In this document: positions 54,793 through 64,000 of the stretch, in pieces | Layout of the letters: every line of letters starts with the position of its first letter | Position numbering within the stretch: the first letter of the stretch is position 1 | Assembly: GCA_029204225.1 (NCBI GenBank) | Contig: CM055102.1 | Coordinates: forward strand, 43,638,476-43,702,475 | DNA length: 64,000 nt | Direction: 5' to 3' | Source: Diphasiastrum complanatum | Taxonomy: Eukaryota > Streptophyta > Lycopodiopsida > Lycopodiales > Lycopodiaceae | The notes under the pieces: generated by a model | Database searches by the model: none | What the model was told of the DNA's origin: nothing | Seen by the model: the letters and a program-made list of their open reading frames with translations, nothing else | Program-made: the position numbers and the translations under genes

Positions 54793-56622
54793 CTAGATTG
54801 CAGTCTATCAATGAACTATATAAAATTTTTGGTACCAAAAGATAGGATATGTGAACAATTTTCATTCCTACACTCAAACCCACCGCCGCGGGTGGACACT
54901 CTCACAATCCCACCCTATATTGTAGAAGTTGATATCTCACCTAGTTGTGATAGTCATAGGATCTTTGTATGCCTTCCATGTCTGTCAAATTTGATGGTGA
55001 ATACCATATTGCCATTGCACTCTTTTGTTAATTATCTTGATATTACTCCCTTGACCTCTAATCTCTTAGCTGATTTTCAGCACAGTTTTCACACTTTGTA
55101 CCATTTCACCATCACAACATCCTTTCTTTTTTTCCGATATTGGAACATCACCTCAAGATTGCTTGTGAAAATTATGATGATGACTTCTTGACAAGATTGC
55201 ATTACAATCTATTTGAAGCTGGAAGCAAGTCTGTGATAGGTTGTGGAAGCCTTGTTCCAACAATGAGAAAACATGGCATGCATTTACACAACACTTTGAA
55301 AGTCAGCTGCAAGGTGCTGAAGTACCTTAGGCTCTAGATTATACAAAAACATACAGTACAACTACGAGCCATATTGAGTGTATAAGTTTCTAGATTTTTG
55401 TGAATAAATGTGTGGTTGGATGTTGTTTGTAGATCCTATAACATTAGCACTCTTGAGAGTTATAAAATTAGATCAGGGGAGGAAGCCCTTATTACATATT
55501 GGGGTTCTTTCACATACAAGACAATTTCTTTTAGATTGTTTTTGTGTCGGCTGAAAAACTCCTATCAAACTCATTCTATGAATTTTTAGATGAATGCATG
55601 ATGAATCTTTTGATGAATTATGCACATATAGAAATAACAATGGCCATCTTAATTAATTTAGCAAGTGCTTTGAAAAAATGTCTCTTTAATATTGTATTAG
55701 CTTGAAATATGTATTGATTCATAAAAGCTTGCAACCATTTAGAAGATGAGAGTTCCAAAGCCATGCATGTACATTAGATTCCTTCTTGGCATGAATGGCT
55801 ATTGCCCTCATTTTGATGGAGATTATGTTGATAGACCAAGTTGTTATACGAATTGTTTCAATAGAGTACTTTCTTTGAACCAACTCGACCTCGAACTCCA
55901 GCAAGGATTGAGTCGTGCACTACTATGTCCAAATGTGAGTGGTTTTTTGCAAGTTGATGTTCACCATTATAGAATAGCAGACGCGTTAGCATTCGAGATC
56001 AGACACAACAAGAAAATCATCTATATTGATCTTTCTCTGATTTCTTCAAGCACTGCATGCAAATCCGCGCAGTGCGCTGGCGTGGGAGAAATGCAGTTCT
56101 CACACGAGCAATTGTCTTGCTTTACTAGCGGACAGTTGGATCTACATATCCTAGATAGAATTGTCTAAGCACGCAGGCAGACATGTATTCTATATCTTGT
56201 CTTGATTGCTTACTAGCATTAGACTATTACATTACACTGTATGTGTGCTCTGTTGATCTATATTTCAAGTAACATCCAGTAAGTATAGTCGCTCTATGTA
56301 AATCTAAGATTAGAGTGATTAAGCATCTACAACTAATCAGGGAAATACAAGAGTGGCAGATTAGCCATGACCTAAAATGTATCTGCTGACGTCATGCCAT
56401 TAGATCATATATCTGTACTTCTGGGTACTTGCATGATCTTGCTAGTACTTTCTGGTGCGTGGAGGTCAGGAGAAGGTCTCGTTTTGGTCATTTGGCTTCT
56501 CTCGTACTGGACCACAAAAGATTCTCATTCATGAATCTTTCGAGTTCGTGAACCGTTCATCTTCGTCCCTTCAACTTTAGAGTTTGCGTCCCTTTGACTT
56601 TTGAGTTCGTGAAACTTTTCGT
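54793..56622 (+). other. Unassigned region with coding-like stretches
   Basis: Open plus-strand stretches: 54,718-55,191 (LTIPPYIVEVDISPSCDSHR), 55,140-55,337 (HHLKIACENYDDDFLTRLHY, LFEAGSKSVIGCGSLVPTMR) and 55,747-56,168 (GYCPHFDGDYVDRPSCYTNC, LLCPNVSGFLQVDVHHYRIA). The amino-acid texture looks protein-like, but I recognise no family and cannot join the pieces with confidence. 56,169-56,622 shows nothing beyond the likely 3' end of element H. Confidence 0.35.
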
Positions 56623-56625
56623 GCT

Positions 56626-58138
56626 TCATGTCTCCTGACGTTCGAGTTCGCGAACATCTTTGTCAGGCTGAGGGCTGAAAGCTAGCAAGGCTTTGTAGCT
56701 AAAAACATTTTGTTTCTTCAGCTCCCTCTCAAAGCATGATAGCTTTACAATCCTGAGGCTGATCCTCTGTCTCTCAAAGAGTCCTTTGTCCAGGGCTTTA
56801 GTGAAGATGTTAGCAACCATGTCTTTCGTTCCGATGAAGGTGGTCTGCAACATCTTCTTCTCAATTAGATCCCTGATCAAGTGGTACTTGATTGCAATGT
56901 GCTTAGTTCCGGAATGGAACACGAGATCTTTCATCAGGTGTATTGTAGGGGTGTTGTCCATCTGCAAGACCATAGGCTCGTTCCTTGTTTCGCCCAATTC
57001 GTCCAGGAACTGCCTTAGCCAAATTATTTTGTTGGCCATCTTTGCTGCTGTAACATATTCTGCTTTGTAGGATAACTGGGCTACAACAGTCTACTTCTTG
57101 CTGACCTAGAGAACTGCTGCACCTGATGCAATGGTGCATCCTCTTGAGACGCTTTTACAGTCGTCCTTGAGGGATGCCCAGCTAGCATCGTTGTAGGAAA
57201 ATATCCTGAAACCTGCATCACGACAATAACACAAGCCATAATCCCTCGTTAATTGAAGATATTGCAAAATACGTTTTGCAATCTTCCAATGTGTCGAGCC
57301 TGGATTCATGCAAAATTGGCTCATCCTAAATACCGCGTAAGCAATATCAGGATGTGTGTTGTCTGCAAGGTACATCAGTGATCCTATCAGCTTTCTATAA
57401 GGTGTGAGTTGCATTTGTTTCCTCTCTTCCTCAGTCCTTGGACAGTCGTCTCTTGTCAGCACCGTCCCTGCGAGCATTGGAGTGTTCGCTCCTTTGCAAA
57501 GCATCCCAAAGTCCTCTAGGATCTTCTGGGTGTGTATAACTTACCTCCCTCGTAGTCTCTTTCAATTTGTAAGCCTAGGTAACACCTGGCTTCTCCCAGA
57601 TCCACTATCTCGAAATGTTTCAAGATGTCTACCTTTACTTCAACAATTAGCTGCTCACTCCTGCAAAGTATCAGAGTGTCGTCCACATATACAGCCACTA
57701 TGATGATCTGTCCATCTGTAACTCTGACATATACTTTAGAATCAGCCAACAGAGGCTTGAATCCTAATGATTTTAGGGCTTGATCTTTCTTCTTGTACCA
57801 TTGTCGGGCTGATTGTTTCAGACCGTAGATGCTTCTATGCATTCTGCATGCATAGTCAAGAAGTGAATTCGAGATGTATCCTGGGAGTGATCCATGTAGA
57901 CCTCTTCGTCTAATTCGCCATGCAAGAAGGCTATCTTCTTGTCCACAATGTAAATCCTGAGGTCATAAGTTGCTGCATATGCAAATAACAGACGTAGGGA
58001 TGAATGTTTGACAACAGGAGAGAAGGTTTCAGAGTAGTCAATACCATATCTCTGAGAGAAACCTTTCGCTACCAGTCTTGTCTTGTATTTCGTGATGTTC
58101 CCATTTGGTCCGTATTTGAGCTTGAAAACCATTTGCAT
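56626..58138 (-). pseudogene. Copia RT and RNase H (element H)
   Basis: Four successive frames: FKLKYGPNGNITKYKTRLVA and GIDYSETFSPVVKHSSLRLL; then SIYGLKQSARQWYKKKDQAL and AVYVDDTLILCRSEQL (catalytic YVDD); then YRKLIGSLMYLADNTHPDIA and DYGLCYCRDAGFRIFSYNDA; then RNase H GAAVL, stop, VSKK, stop, TVVAQLSYKAEYVTAAKM and MVANIFTKALDK to TGA 56,626. The two RNase H stops fit TGG-to-TAG and CAG-to-TAG. Confidence 0.9.
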
Positions 58139-59721
58139 TTGACAGTTTTGCGCTTATGTGGTAATGGCTCCAATGTCCATACCTGGTTCTTCCTCATGGA
58201 CTCCATCTCTTCGTTCATGTCTTGGATCCATTTGTCCTTTTCTGGACTTTCAATCGCTTTCTCGAAAAAATCTTCGTTTTCGTGTCCATCCTGTGCTCCC
58301 TCTGTCATTAGCGGCAGGTCATAGTATTGTCTCTCCAGAACTTCGTAGCTGACAGGATCATCATTGGCCATTGTCTTGCTCTCATCGAATCTGACATCTC
58401 TCATTGTTTTCACAGTGTTCATGTTTGGCATGTAGATTCTGTAGTGTGACGAATTGTTGTCATATCCTACCAGAAATCTCTGCTCGACTTTCTCATCAAG
58501 CTTCTTTTGAAGCTTATCAGAAATATGTGCATAAGCTGCACAGCCAAAGATTCTGACGTGAGACAGATTGGGCTTTCTACCCCACCATAGCTCATGTGGT
58601 GTTGTGTGAGGGACACCAGACTTGCTTGTTCTATTCTGGATGTATGCGGCTGTAGCTACTGCTTCAGCCCACAGTGCCCTTGGAGCTTTTGAGTAGGCCA
58701 TCATGCATCTGGCTGCTTCCATTAGGGTCATGTTCTTTCGTTCAGCAGCATCATTGTGCTATGGTGTGTAGGCTACAGTTCTTCTGTGAATGATGCCACG
58801 ATCATTGCAGAAGTCAGTGAAGCGATTCGAGATGTATTCGCCACCTCAATCTGTTCTAATCTGCTTCACTTTGCTGCCTGTACATCTCTCAGCCCAATTC
58901 ATATATTCTATGAATTTATCAAGTGCTTCAGATTTATTCTGAATAAAATACACTTTGGCAAATTTGCTATAATCATCAATGAAGGTTATATAATATTTTG
59001 AACCTCCTACTGAGATAACGTTGAATGGTCCACAGATGTCAGAATGCACTAGCTCCAAAATCTTAGTCGTTCTATAGGAGCCTTTGACAAATGGTGTGCG
59101 TGACATCTTGCTCTTCAAACATGCATCACAGGTGGTCGAACTGGTTGCATTCGAGATGCTGACCCCTGTTACTGCTCCACGATGGCTTGCTTGGTAAAAT
59201 GCCATTGAGTTCATGTGGTAGAGTCTCCTATGCCACAGAGTGTCTAGCTGGTCATCATGAGTTTGATGCACCTGATATGCAGGTAGGCATACCTTCAAAT
59301 GATATAGGTTTTCTTTCCTTCTGCCTTGAGCGATCAAAGTACTGGTACTGGCATCAATCACATTGCATGCTTCGTCAGAAAACATCACACGCATCCCTGC
59401 ATCTGCTATTCTTGCTACAGAGAGAAAGTCTTGTTGCAGAGTAGGCACGAACAGGACATCTTCGAGTTGTTTGTCTCTGTCGTTGGTGTTGAGCCATAGT
59501 GAACCAATACTGTTCACTTGATGTCTAGATCCATCTCCAAGAACTATGAATCTTGAGGGATCTGCACTTTTGAAATCAGACATTATATGTCTTGATGTCA
59601 CAAAGTGTGAGGTGGCTCCTGAGTCTAGAATCATCTCATGTGTGTCAGATGTTGATGTTGCACACATGTCTTCATAGATATAGGCGGTCGAACAGTTTCT
59701 GTTCGTTCTTTCTTCGCCCAT
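58069..59721 (-). pseudogene. Copia protease and integrase (element H)
   Basis: The frame opens with MILDSGATSHF (protease, about residues 30-40), VLFVPTLQQDFLSVARIADA, and LWHRRLYHMN...CDACLKSKM (integrase zinc domain). The core has LVHSDICGPF, IRTD followed by a TGA, GGEYIS, then a TAG, and AAERKNMTLMEAARCMMAYS, so all three catalytic residues (D, D, E) are still present. The TGA and TAG fit loss of CGA and CAG by C-to-T change. The C-terminal part (58,731-58,069) reads HVRIFGCAAYAHISDKLQKK, RFLVGYDNNSSHYRIYMPN and the start of RT (WTLEPLPHKRKTVKCKW). Confidence 0.9.
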
Positions 59722-59724
59722 TTT

Positions 59725-60465
59725 TTAGCTCTTGGGCTCCTCGACATAGGATGAACTATTGCTGTTCTCTTGTCTATTCTGTGCTGATTTGTTTCTCGGA
59801 TTCTGGCAGCAATCCATGGCTGTGTGACCCTTCTTATGGCAATGGATACACTCAATCTTGGGATTGAGCCAGCATGTATCTACTGTATGCCCGTATCTCT
59901 GCATCTCATGCAAGTCTTCTTGTCTGCAACTTGTCGTTTCTTCTAGTTGCCCTTGTTGTCACCCTCTGTTTGCTGGTCATGATCCTGCCTCTGATTTGAC
60001 TCCCTCTTAGGCTTAAACTATTTCTTGGATTTTTCTTTGTTGCCATAGAGGGCCTGGTCAAAACCATCTTTGTGATCAAGATGTTCTCTAGCCTCGACTT
60101 CCTCTCGAATCTCGACAATCGCCTTTTCGAGGTTCATGGCGGGATCTTTCGCGAGCAAGGTTCTTGTTGTCTGGAATGATCTGGGTAAGGCTCTCAACAG
60201 GTACGTGAGCTGCTTCTCAGCTGACACAACGTTCTCTGCTCCATAGTTATGTAGTGACAGAAACAAATCCTTCATCTTTCTTACGAAAGAAGTGAGGTCT
60301 TTCCCATCCCACTACAAGTTCGTCAATTGATCTTCCAACATCATGATTTGACTTCTTGATTTCATCTGCAATTTGGTGAGTAATGCATCCCACATCTCCT
60401 GTAACAAAATTTGTAGGAAGAATGAAAGGAGGTTCATTGCAGATGGCACTTAGCATATCAAGCAT
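59725..60465 (-). pseudogene. Copia Gag (element H)
   Basis: From 60,465: MLDMLSAICNEPPFILPTNF, then in another frame (60,275-60,018) SLHNYGAENVVSAEKQLTYL, LRALPRSFQTTRTLLAKDPA and IVEIREEVEAREHL, the UBN2-type capsid end. Two CCHC-type knuckles follow, the second clear as CIHCHKKGHTAMDC (about 59,835-59,794). Confidence 0.8.
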
Positions 60466-60522
60466 GTTTTTTTGATTGGTTCATGAAGACTTCTTCAACA
60501 AGAATTAATCAGTCATTAATGT

Positions 60523-60830
60523 CATATCTGTTATGGAGTATTTTATAGAATGACCTATATAGAGATAGTTATTATGTATGTTGTGCGTCTTTTATTGGTT
60601 AAAACGAAGTATTTTGTGCATGTTTTAGACCCTAAATCCTTGAATGACAATGCACATTGTATTCATGAAGTATGTATAGATTTTTAGGTAAGAGTTCTAC
60701 TAGTCAGAAATACATGTCGAAGTTTATGTATGGTACTTTCAATTGTCAATATCGTATCCTTCATGGAATATTTTATGGAACCATGTAAGAAAGAGATAGT
60801 TATTGTGCTTGTTGAGTCCTTCCATTGCAT
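60523..60830 (+). repeat. Diverged direct repeat between H and the methyltransferase gene
   Basis: A block at 60,523-60,600 (TTATGGAGTATTTTATAGAA.., AGAGATAGTTATTATG) recurs at 60,747-60,830 (TCATGGAATATTTTATGGAA.., AGAGATAGTTATTGTG). Period about 224 bases. Confidence 0.7.
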
Positions 60831-60963
60831 CAAATAAGCATTTGGTTCAAAAAGATTTGTTGGTGGCCTGTGATCGGTCACTGCTGTTGCAGCTGACAAT
60901 TGGATCCTTGTTCAATAATTTCTTTTGCATTAATCACATGCTCCATTGTTTTTTGTGTGTAGA

Positions 60964-63960
60964 TGGCTAGTCAAATAGAACCAGAAAATATGGATGCCCA
61001 GTTGACTGTGGAGGCCATTAGAGGAGTTCTAAATCCAAAAAAGACCCTTTGTAAAGATTCTTTTTATATTTTTTTCTCAATTTTGTCCTACACATGGACC
61101 AATCAAAACACTCAAATTTAAAATCTATGTAACGTAACTTTTTGAGTCCACATTTTGATTCCACACTAAAAATGGCATAACTTTTTAGTGGTAGGTCTGC
61201 ATTTAGTGGAGTTTGGTGCATTGGAAAGAACTCGACAAGGGATTTTCAATGATATGTTACATGGCTACTTCTGAGCTACAATTCAAAAGTTATGGCAAGT
61301 CAAAAGTATTAGTGTTATAATATTTTAATAATATAAACTACATCTTGCACAAATTCTTAAAGGGTCCTTTTGGAGCTCAAAACTTTCCTAATGAATGGTT
61401 GAAGTTGAAGAAACTCAAAATTCAATATCTACTGACACTATGGAAATAACAGAAACAGATGCTGCTAATGATATTGAGAATGTGGTCATCGAGGGGAGCA
61501 AATACTCACACAATAAATTGGCTGTGGGGAATGAAATCGAAAATGTATCCATCTCATTTCATTTGGACATGCTCTCTATGACGATGGCATGTTTTAGAGT
61601 GCAGAGGCACACACCACCACCTTTGATTCCCTTGTGTAGGATATTGTCTCACAAAACTATTCGAACAGTTGGACAAGAGAGGCTTTGTATGAAGCGGATA
61701 TATAGGGAGGATGGCTACTTGATGGAAAAGGGTGATTTCATACTGTCCATGGTAACTACTTCTGGGCAAGGCATTTTGTTGAGGGATCATGTGAAAGTGC
61801 TTTGGGATCCAGTATGGGAGCATTTGAGTGGAGAATATGATGAGATGGTTTCACGTGATCCTTGTTGGACTGACATGTAGGGACGCATGTTTATATGTTG
61901 GGATGGAAACCATCTCGTTGTTGGATGCATGGAGGCTATCAATGAGGAGTTTGCATGCGATAAGAGCAAACATGTGCTTGTGCTAGCCATGCAAGCTTCA
62001 TCCAACCCAATGTTGAAAGTGGCATGTAATTGCTTGCATCCATGAATCGGGTGAACAGGTTGTAATGTTTTCTTTCGCTCAACTTTCTTGATGCTGAATT
62101 TTTTGTTCTGGCGTATAGTTGTTTAATATTTTGTGGGTCATTGTTAGATTGAATGAGGTTGGAATTGTTAAGACTGAGCTTGGAGATCAGTTGTTTAGTG
62201 TGAGGCGTCTTAGAAAGTGCTCCACAAAATACTTCAAACAAAAATTTACAAAGAGTGAGTTGGCTGAAGTGGAAAGAATAAGAACCATCAAAATAAAGCG
62301 TGGAAATAATATGTGGTATCCACTTACCAGATACTTGCTCGCTTGTGTGCTTTTTGAGGTGGGACACTTAAGCATTGTTCTTTGTGCTTTGTCATTGATT
62401 TGAATTTTTGTTGTATGCAACTATTCCACTTTCATGTGCATGGCATACTAATTTCAATTTCTCAAATTCATGTAGTTTTTATAGAGTGACATAAATAGGG
62501 AGCTTGTTGATGCAAGAGCTAAATTTGAAGCAAGTCTAGACAAGGTACACAAAACACTGAATACATCCGTCCATCACTCGCTATGTTGAAGTCTAGGAGC
62601 AAGGTTGAATTGCTTTGTTTTGTGATTTTGTCATGTACAAGACACATAAGTACTATAATTTAGTTGTTGATTGGTTATGTGCTATATATGCCCTCATTGT
62701 GTTTTTTGGTGTTGTGTCAGATATTCACCATTTGCGAGGACATTATGAATGTTTCTAGACGTGCAGCCAAAAAAACTATTGCTATTGAGATGAAAAGCTT
62801 GCTTGTGCACCTGCAAGAAGTTTGCAAGGGTACACGAATCAGAAGAGGTAAGAGTGTCGGTGCTAGCGCTGACATGGTTTTGCTGGATTTTCCTACAAAT
62901 ATAGTGCCATCGGGATTTTTTGGCAGTGTTTTGTTATGGAATACAGTTGAGGACACACTGTTCAAGGCATCTCTCCAGTTCAGCTATTCTAGATGACATA
63001 GAGTGGTTTGTTGCACTGTTGGAGTTGACCACATTTCACAACTGATAAGATTTGTTAGAAAATGTGGATTGAGAGTGCTAAGACATGCTATCTTGCATGG
63101 AATTGATAAGTTTGGCACCACAACTATGCAAATTCAAGTACGCAACAATATAGAATTTGGTATTGTTTTACATTGAATCAACTTAGAGTGTGTTTCAAGT
63201 AACTTACTTTTTGTGCATTGTATTGGCAGGTGTATATGTTGGTTGTATATATTCTATGTCGTGTCGATGCGTCTCCCACAATTCCAATGGGAGATTCTAA
63301 TACAATGGATGTGTTGTCATTTTCAAGCACAACAGATCATTGGGTACACCACTTCCCCACAGTGGAACATTTGCTTGATCTGGTGACATCGCAACCACTA
63401 CGAGGCTGGATGGAGAAGAGTCCACATCTCATTCAAATTTTGGTGGAGCTATGTTGTAGAGCTTCTAGAGTGGTTGTGGATCTATTCCTTGGATGCGGCC
63501 ACCGATAGAGATTGTACTACAAAATGTACTATGATCAGGTTATTTTGGCTCATGCGACAAACAGATATAGTGAGTATATTTGGCAAAAGCGTTTGTTTAA
63601 CCCATGCTCCAAATTTTAGAAATACATTGTTCCATTGTTTGACAATTTAACATTTGCAGTGATGTCCACTTGCACTACCCAAGCTATTGAAGTGGACTCT
63701 GATGATGACGCCGAGGAGGTGGAGCAATGGAATTTTGATGACTTCCAGAGATGGTTAGTTGAAAAATAAACAATGTTTAATTACATGTGCTTTTTTGCAT
63801 GGCATGTCATTTTGCTTCCTTAGCCTTAGCCATTTGCCTTCTTATGCAGAGGGAATGGCTACAACATTGGAGAGGCAATGTCATGCAGAGAAGCACTCAA
63901 GTAGACACCCACATCATTCTTGCATTTTTGTGGGTGATGAATGTCAGGAAGATACATCTT
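60964..63960 (+). pseudogene. ParB-like/beta-class DNA amino-methyltransferase gene, multi-exon, broken
   Basis: Possible first exon 60,964-61,041 (MASQIEPENMDAQLTVEAIR). 61,395 to about 62,050 ends with MFICWDGNH just after a TAG (61,878-61,880), then EAINEEFACDKSKHVLVLA: a GNH motif as in ParB/sulfiredoxin-like domains, with Leu where Arg is usual. Phase-0 exons with GT-AG borders follow: 62,119-62,358 (KFTKSELAEVERIRTIKIKR), 62,485-62,544, 62,721-63,137, and 63,230 onward. The fourth has SADMVLLDFPTNIVPSGFF, the position and shape of motif IV (DPPY) but reading DFPT, then a TGA (62,994-62,996) and VVCCTVGVDHISQLIRFVRK. The fifth has EKSPHLIQILVELCCRASRV and VVDLFLGCG, matching the beta-class motif I block (E-K-P...L...VLDPF.G.G), then a TAG (63,506). 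Motif IV before motif I is the beta-class order of N4-cytosine/N6-adenine methyltransferases. Further exons (63,660-63,753; from 63,850) carry the acidic tail VDSDDDAEEVEQWNFDDFQR. Three stops and DFPT argue against activity in this copy. Confidence 0.6.
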
Positions 63961-64000
63961 AGATAAATCGAGACGAATTCTTGCTGTTTGGATATCGTGG

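Larger units (their letters stand above)
56626..60465 (-). mobile_element. Ty1/Copia element H, decayed, no LTRs found
   Basis: Gag, two zinc knuckles, protease, integrase, RT and RNase H follow each other in the normal Copia order on the minus strand, broken by several stops and shifts. No LTR pair or primer site was identified at either end. The gag start (MLDMLSAICNEPPF) lacks the usual first 100 residues, so the 5' end is probably truncated. Confidence 0.85.

Noticed and set aside
62187-62420. Minus ORFs inside the methyltransferase gene
   Set aside because: Antisense of exon 62,119-62,358, whose plus-strand borders and phase are consistent with its neighbours.
1-64000. CRISPR array, bacterial operon or prophage
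   Set aside because: No regularly spaced repeats with unique spacers, no ribosome-binding-site-led gene strings, and introns and plant retrotransposons throughout.

Overview
The window is repeat-dominated nuclear DNA of a land plant. The evidence is nested Ty1/Copia and Ty3/Gypsy retrotransposons with plant-type primer sites (TGGTATCAGAG and an Athila/Ogre-like GGC..CGTTGCCGGGG), a CACTA transposon with plant-like subterminal repeats, GT-AG introns, and one exon of a plant-like mitochondrial cytochrome c oxidase subunit 7a. The sequence is AT-rich. A Penelope-like reverse transcriptase and a bacterial-type amino-methyltransferase gene fit a bryophyte, lycophyte, fern or gymnosperm better than a flowering plant, but the species cannot be fixed from the sequence.

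Layout. 0-4 kb: a broken, spliced transposase-like gene (+), three clean phase-0 exons of a Ulp1-like cysteine protease (+), a foldback, and a broken converging gene (-). 4.1-9.7 kb: truncated Gypsy element C1 (+) with retropepsin, integrase, a long post-integrase region and a 3' LTR. 10.2-13.3 kb: internally deleted Copia element A (+). 13.3-22.0 kb: Gypsy element C2 (-), same LTR family as C1, split by the nearly complete Copia element B (15,157-21,310, with 5-bp target duplications). 22.7-23.4 kb: Penelope-like RT fragment. 23.4-32.7 kb: four broken Copia elements (D, F, E, G) packed together, one pair joined in a chimeric LTR. 32.9-33.3 kb: a 363-bp hairpin. 34.3-35.4 kb: Gypsy gag remnant. 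38.0-38.2 kb: COX7a exon (-). 42.3 kb: a possible terminal exon (-) beside a foldback. 45.3-47.4 kb: a non-autonomous CACTA element. 53.1-53.9 kb: Copia fragment. 53.9-56.2 kb: unassigned coding-like DNA on both strands. 56.6-60.5 kb: decayed Copia element H (-). 61-64 kb: a broken multi-exon gene with a ParB-like motif followed by a beta-class DNA amino-methyltransferase layout.

Function. COX7a is the only probably functional host gene recognised. Everything else is mobile-element DNA or unassigned. Most premature stops in the element genes are explained by single C-to-T or G-to-A changes, as expected if methylated repeats decayed by deamination. The best candidates for something new are the ParB-like/methyltransferase gene at the right edge, the transposase-like plus Ulp1-like gene at the left edge, and the Penelope fragment. 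All are read by eye, without database searches.
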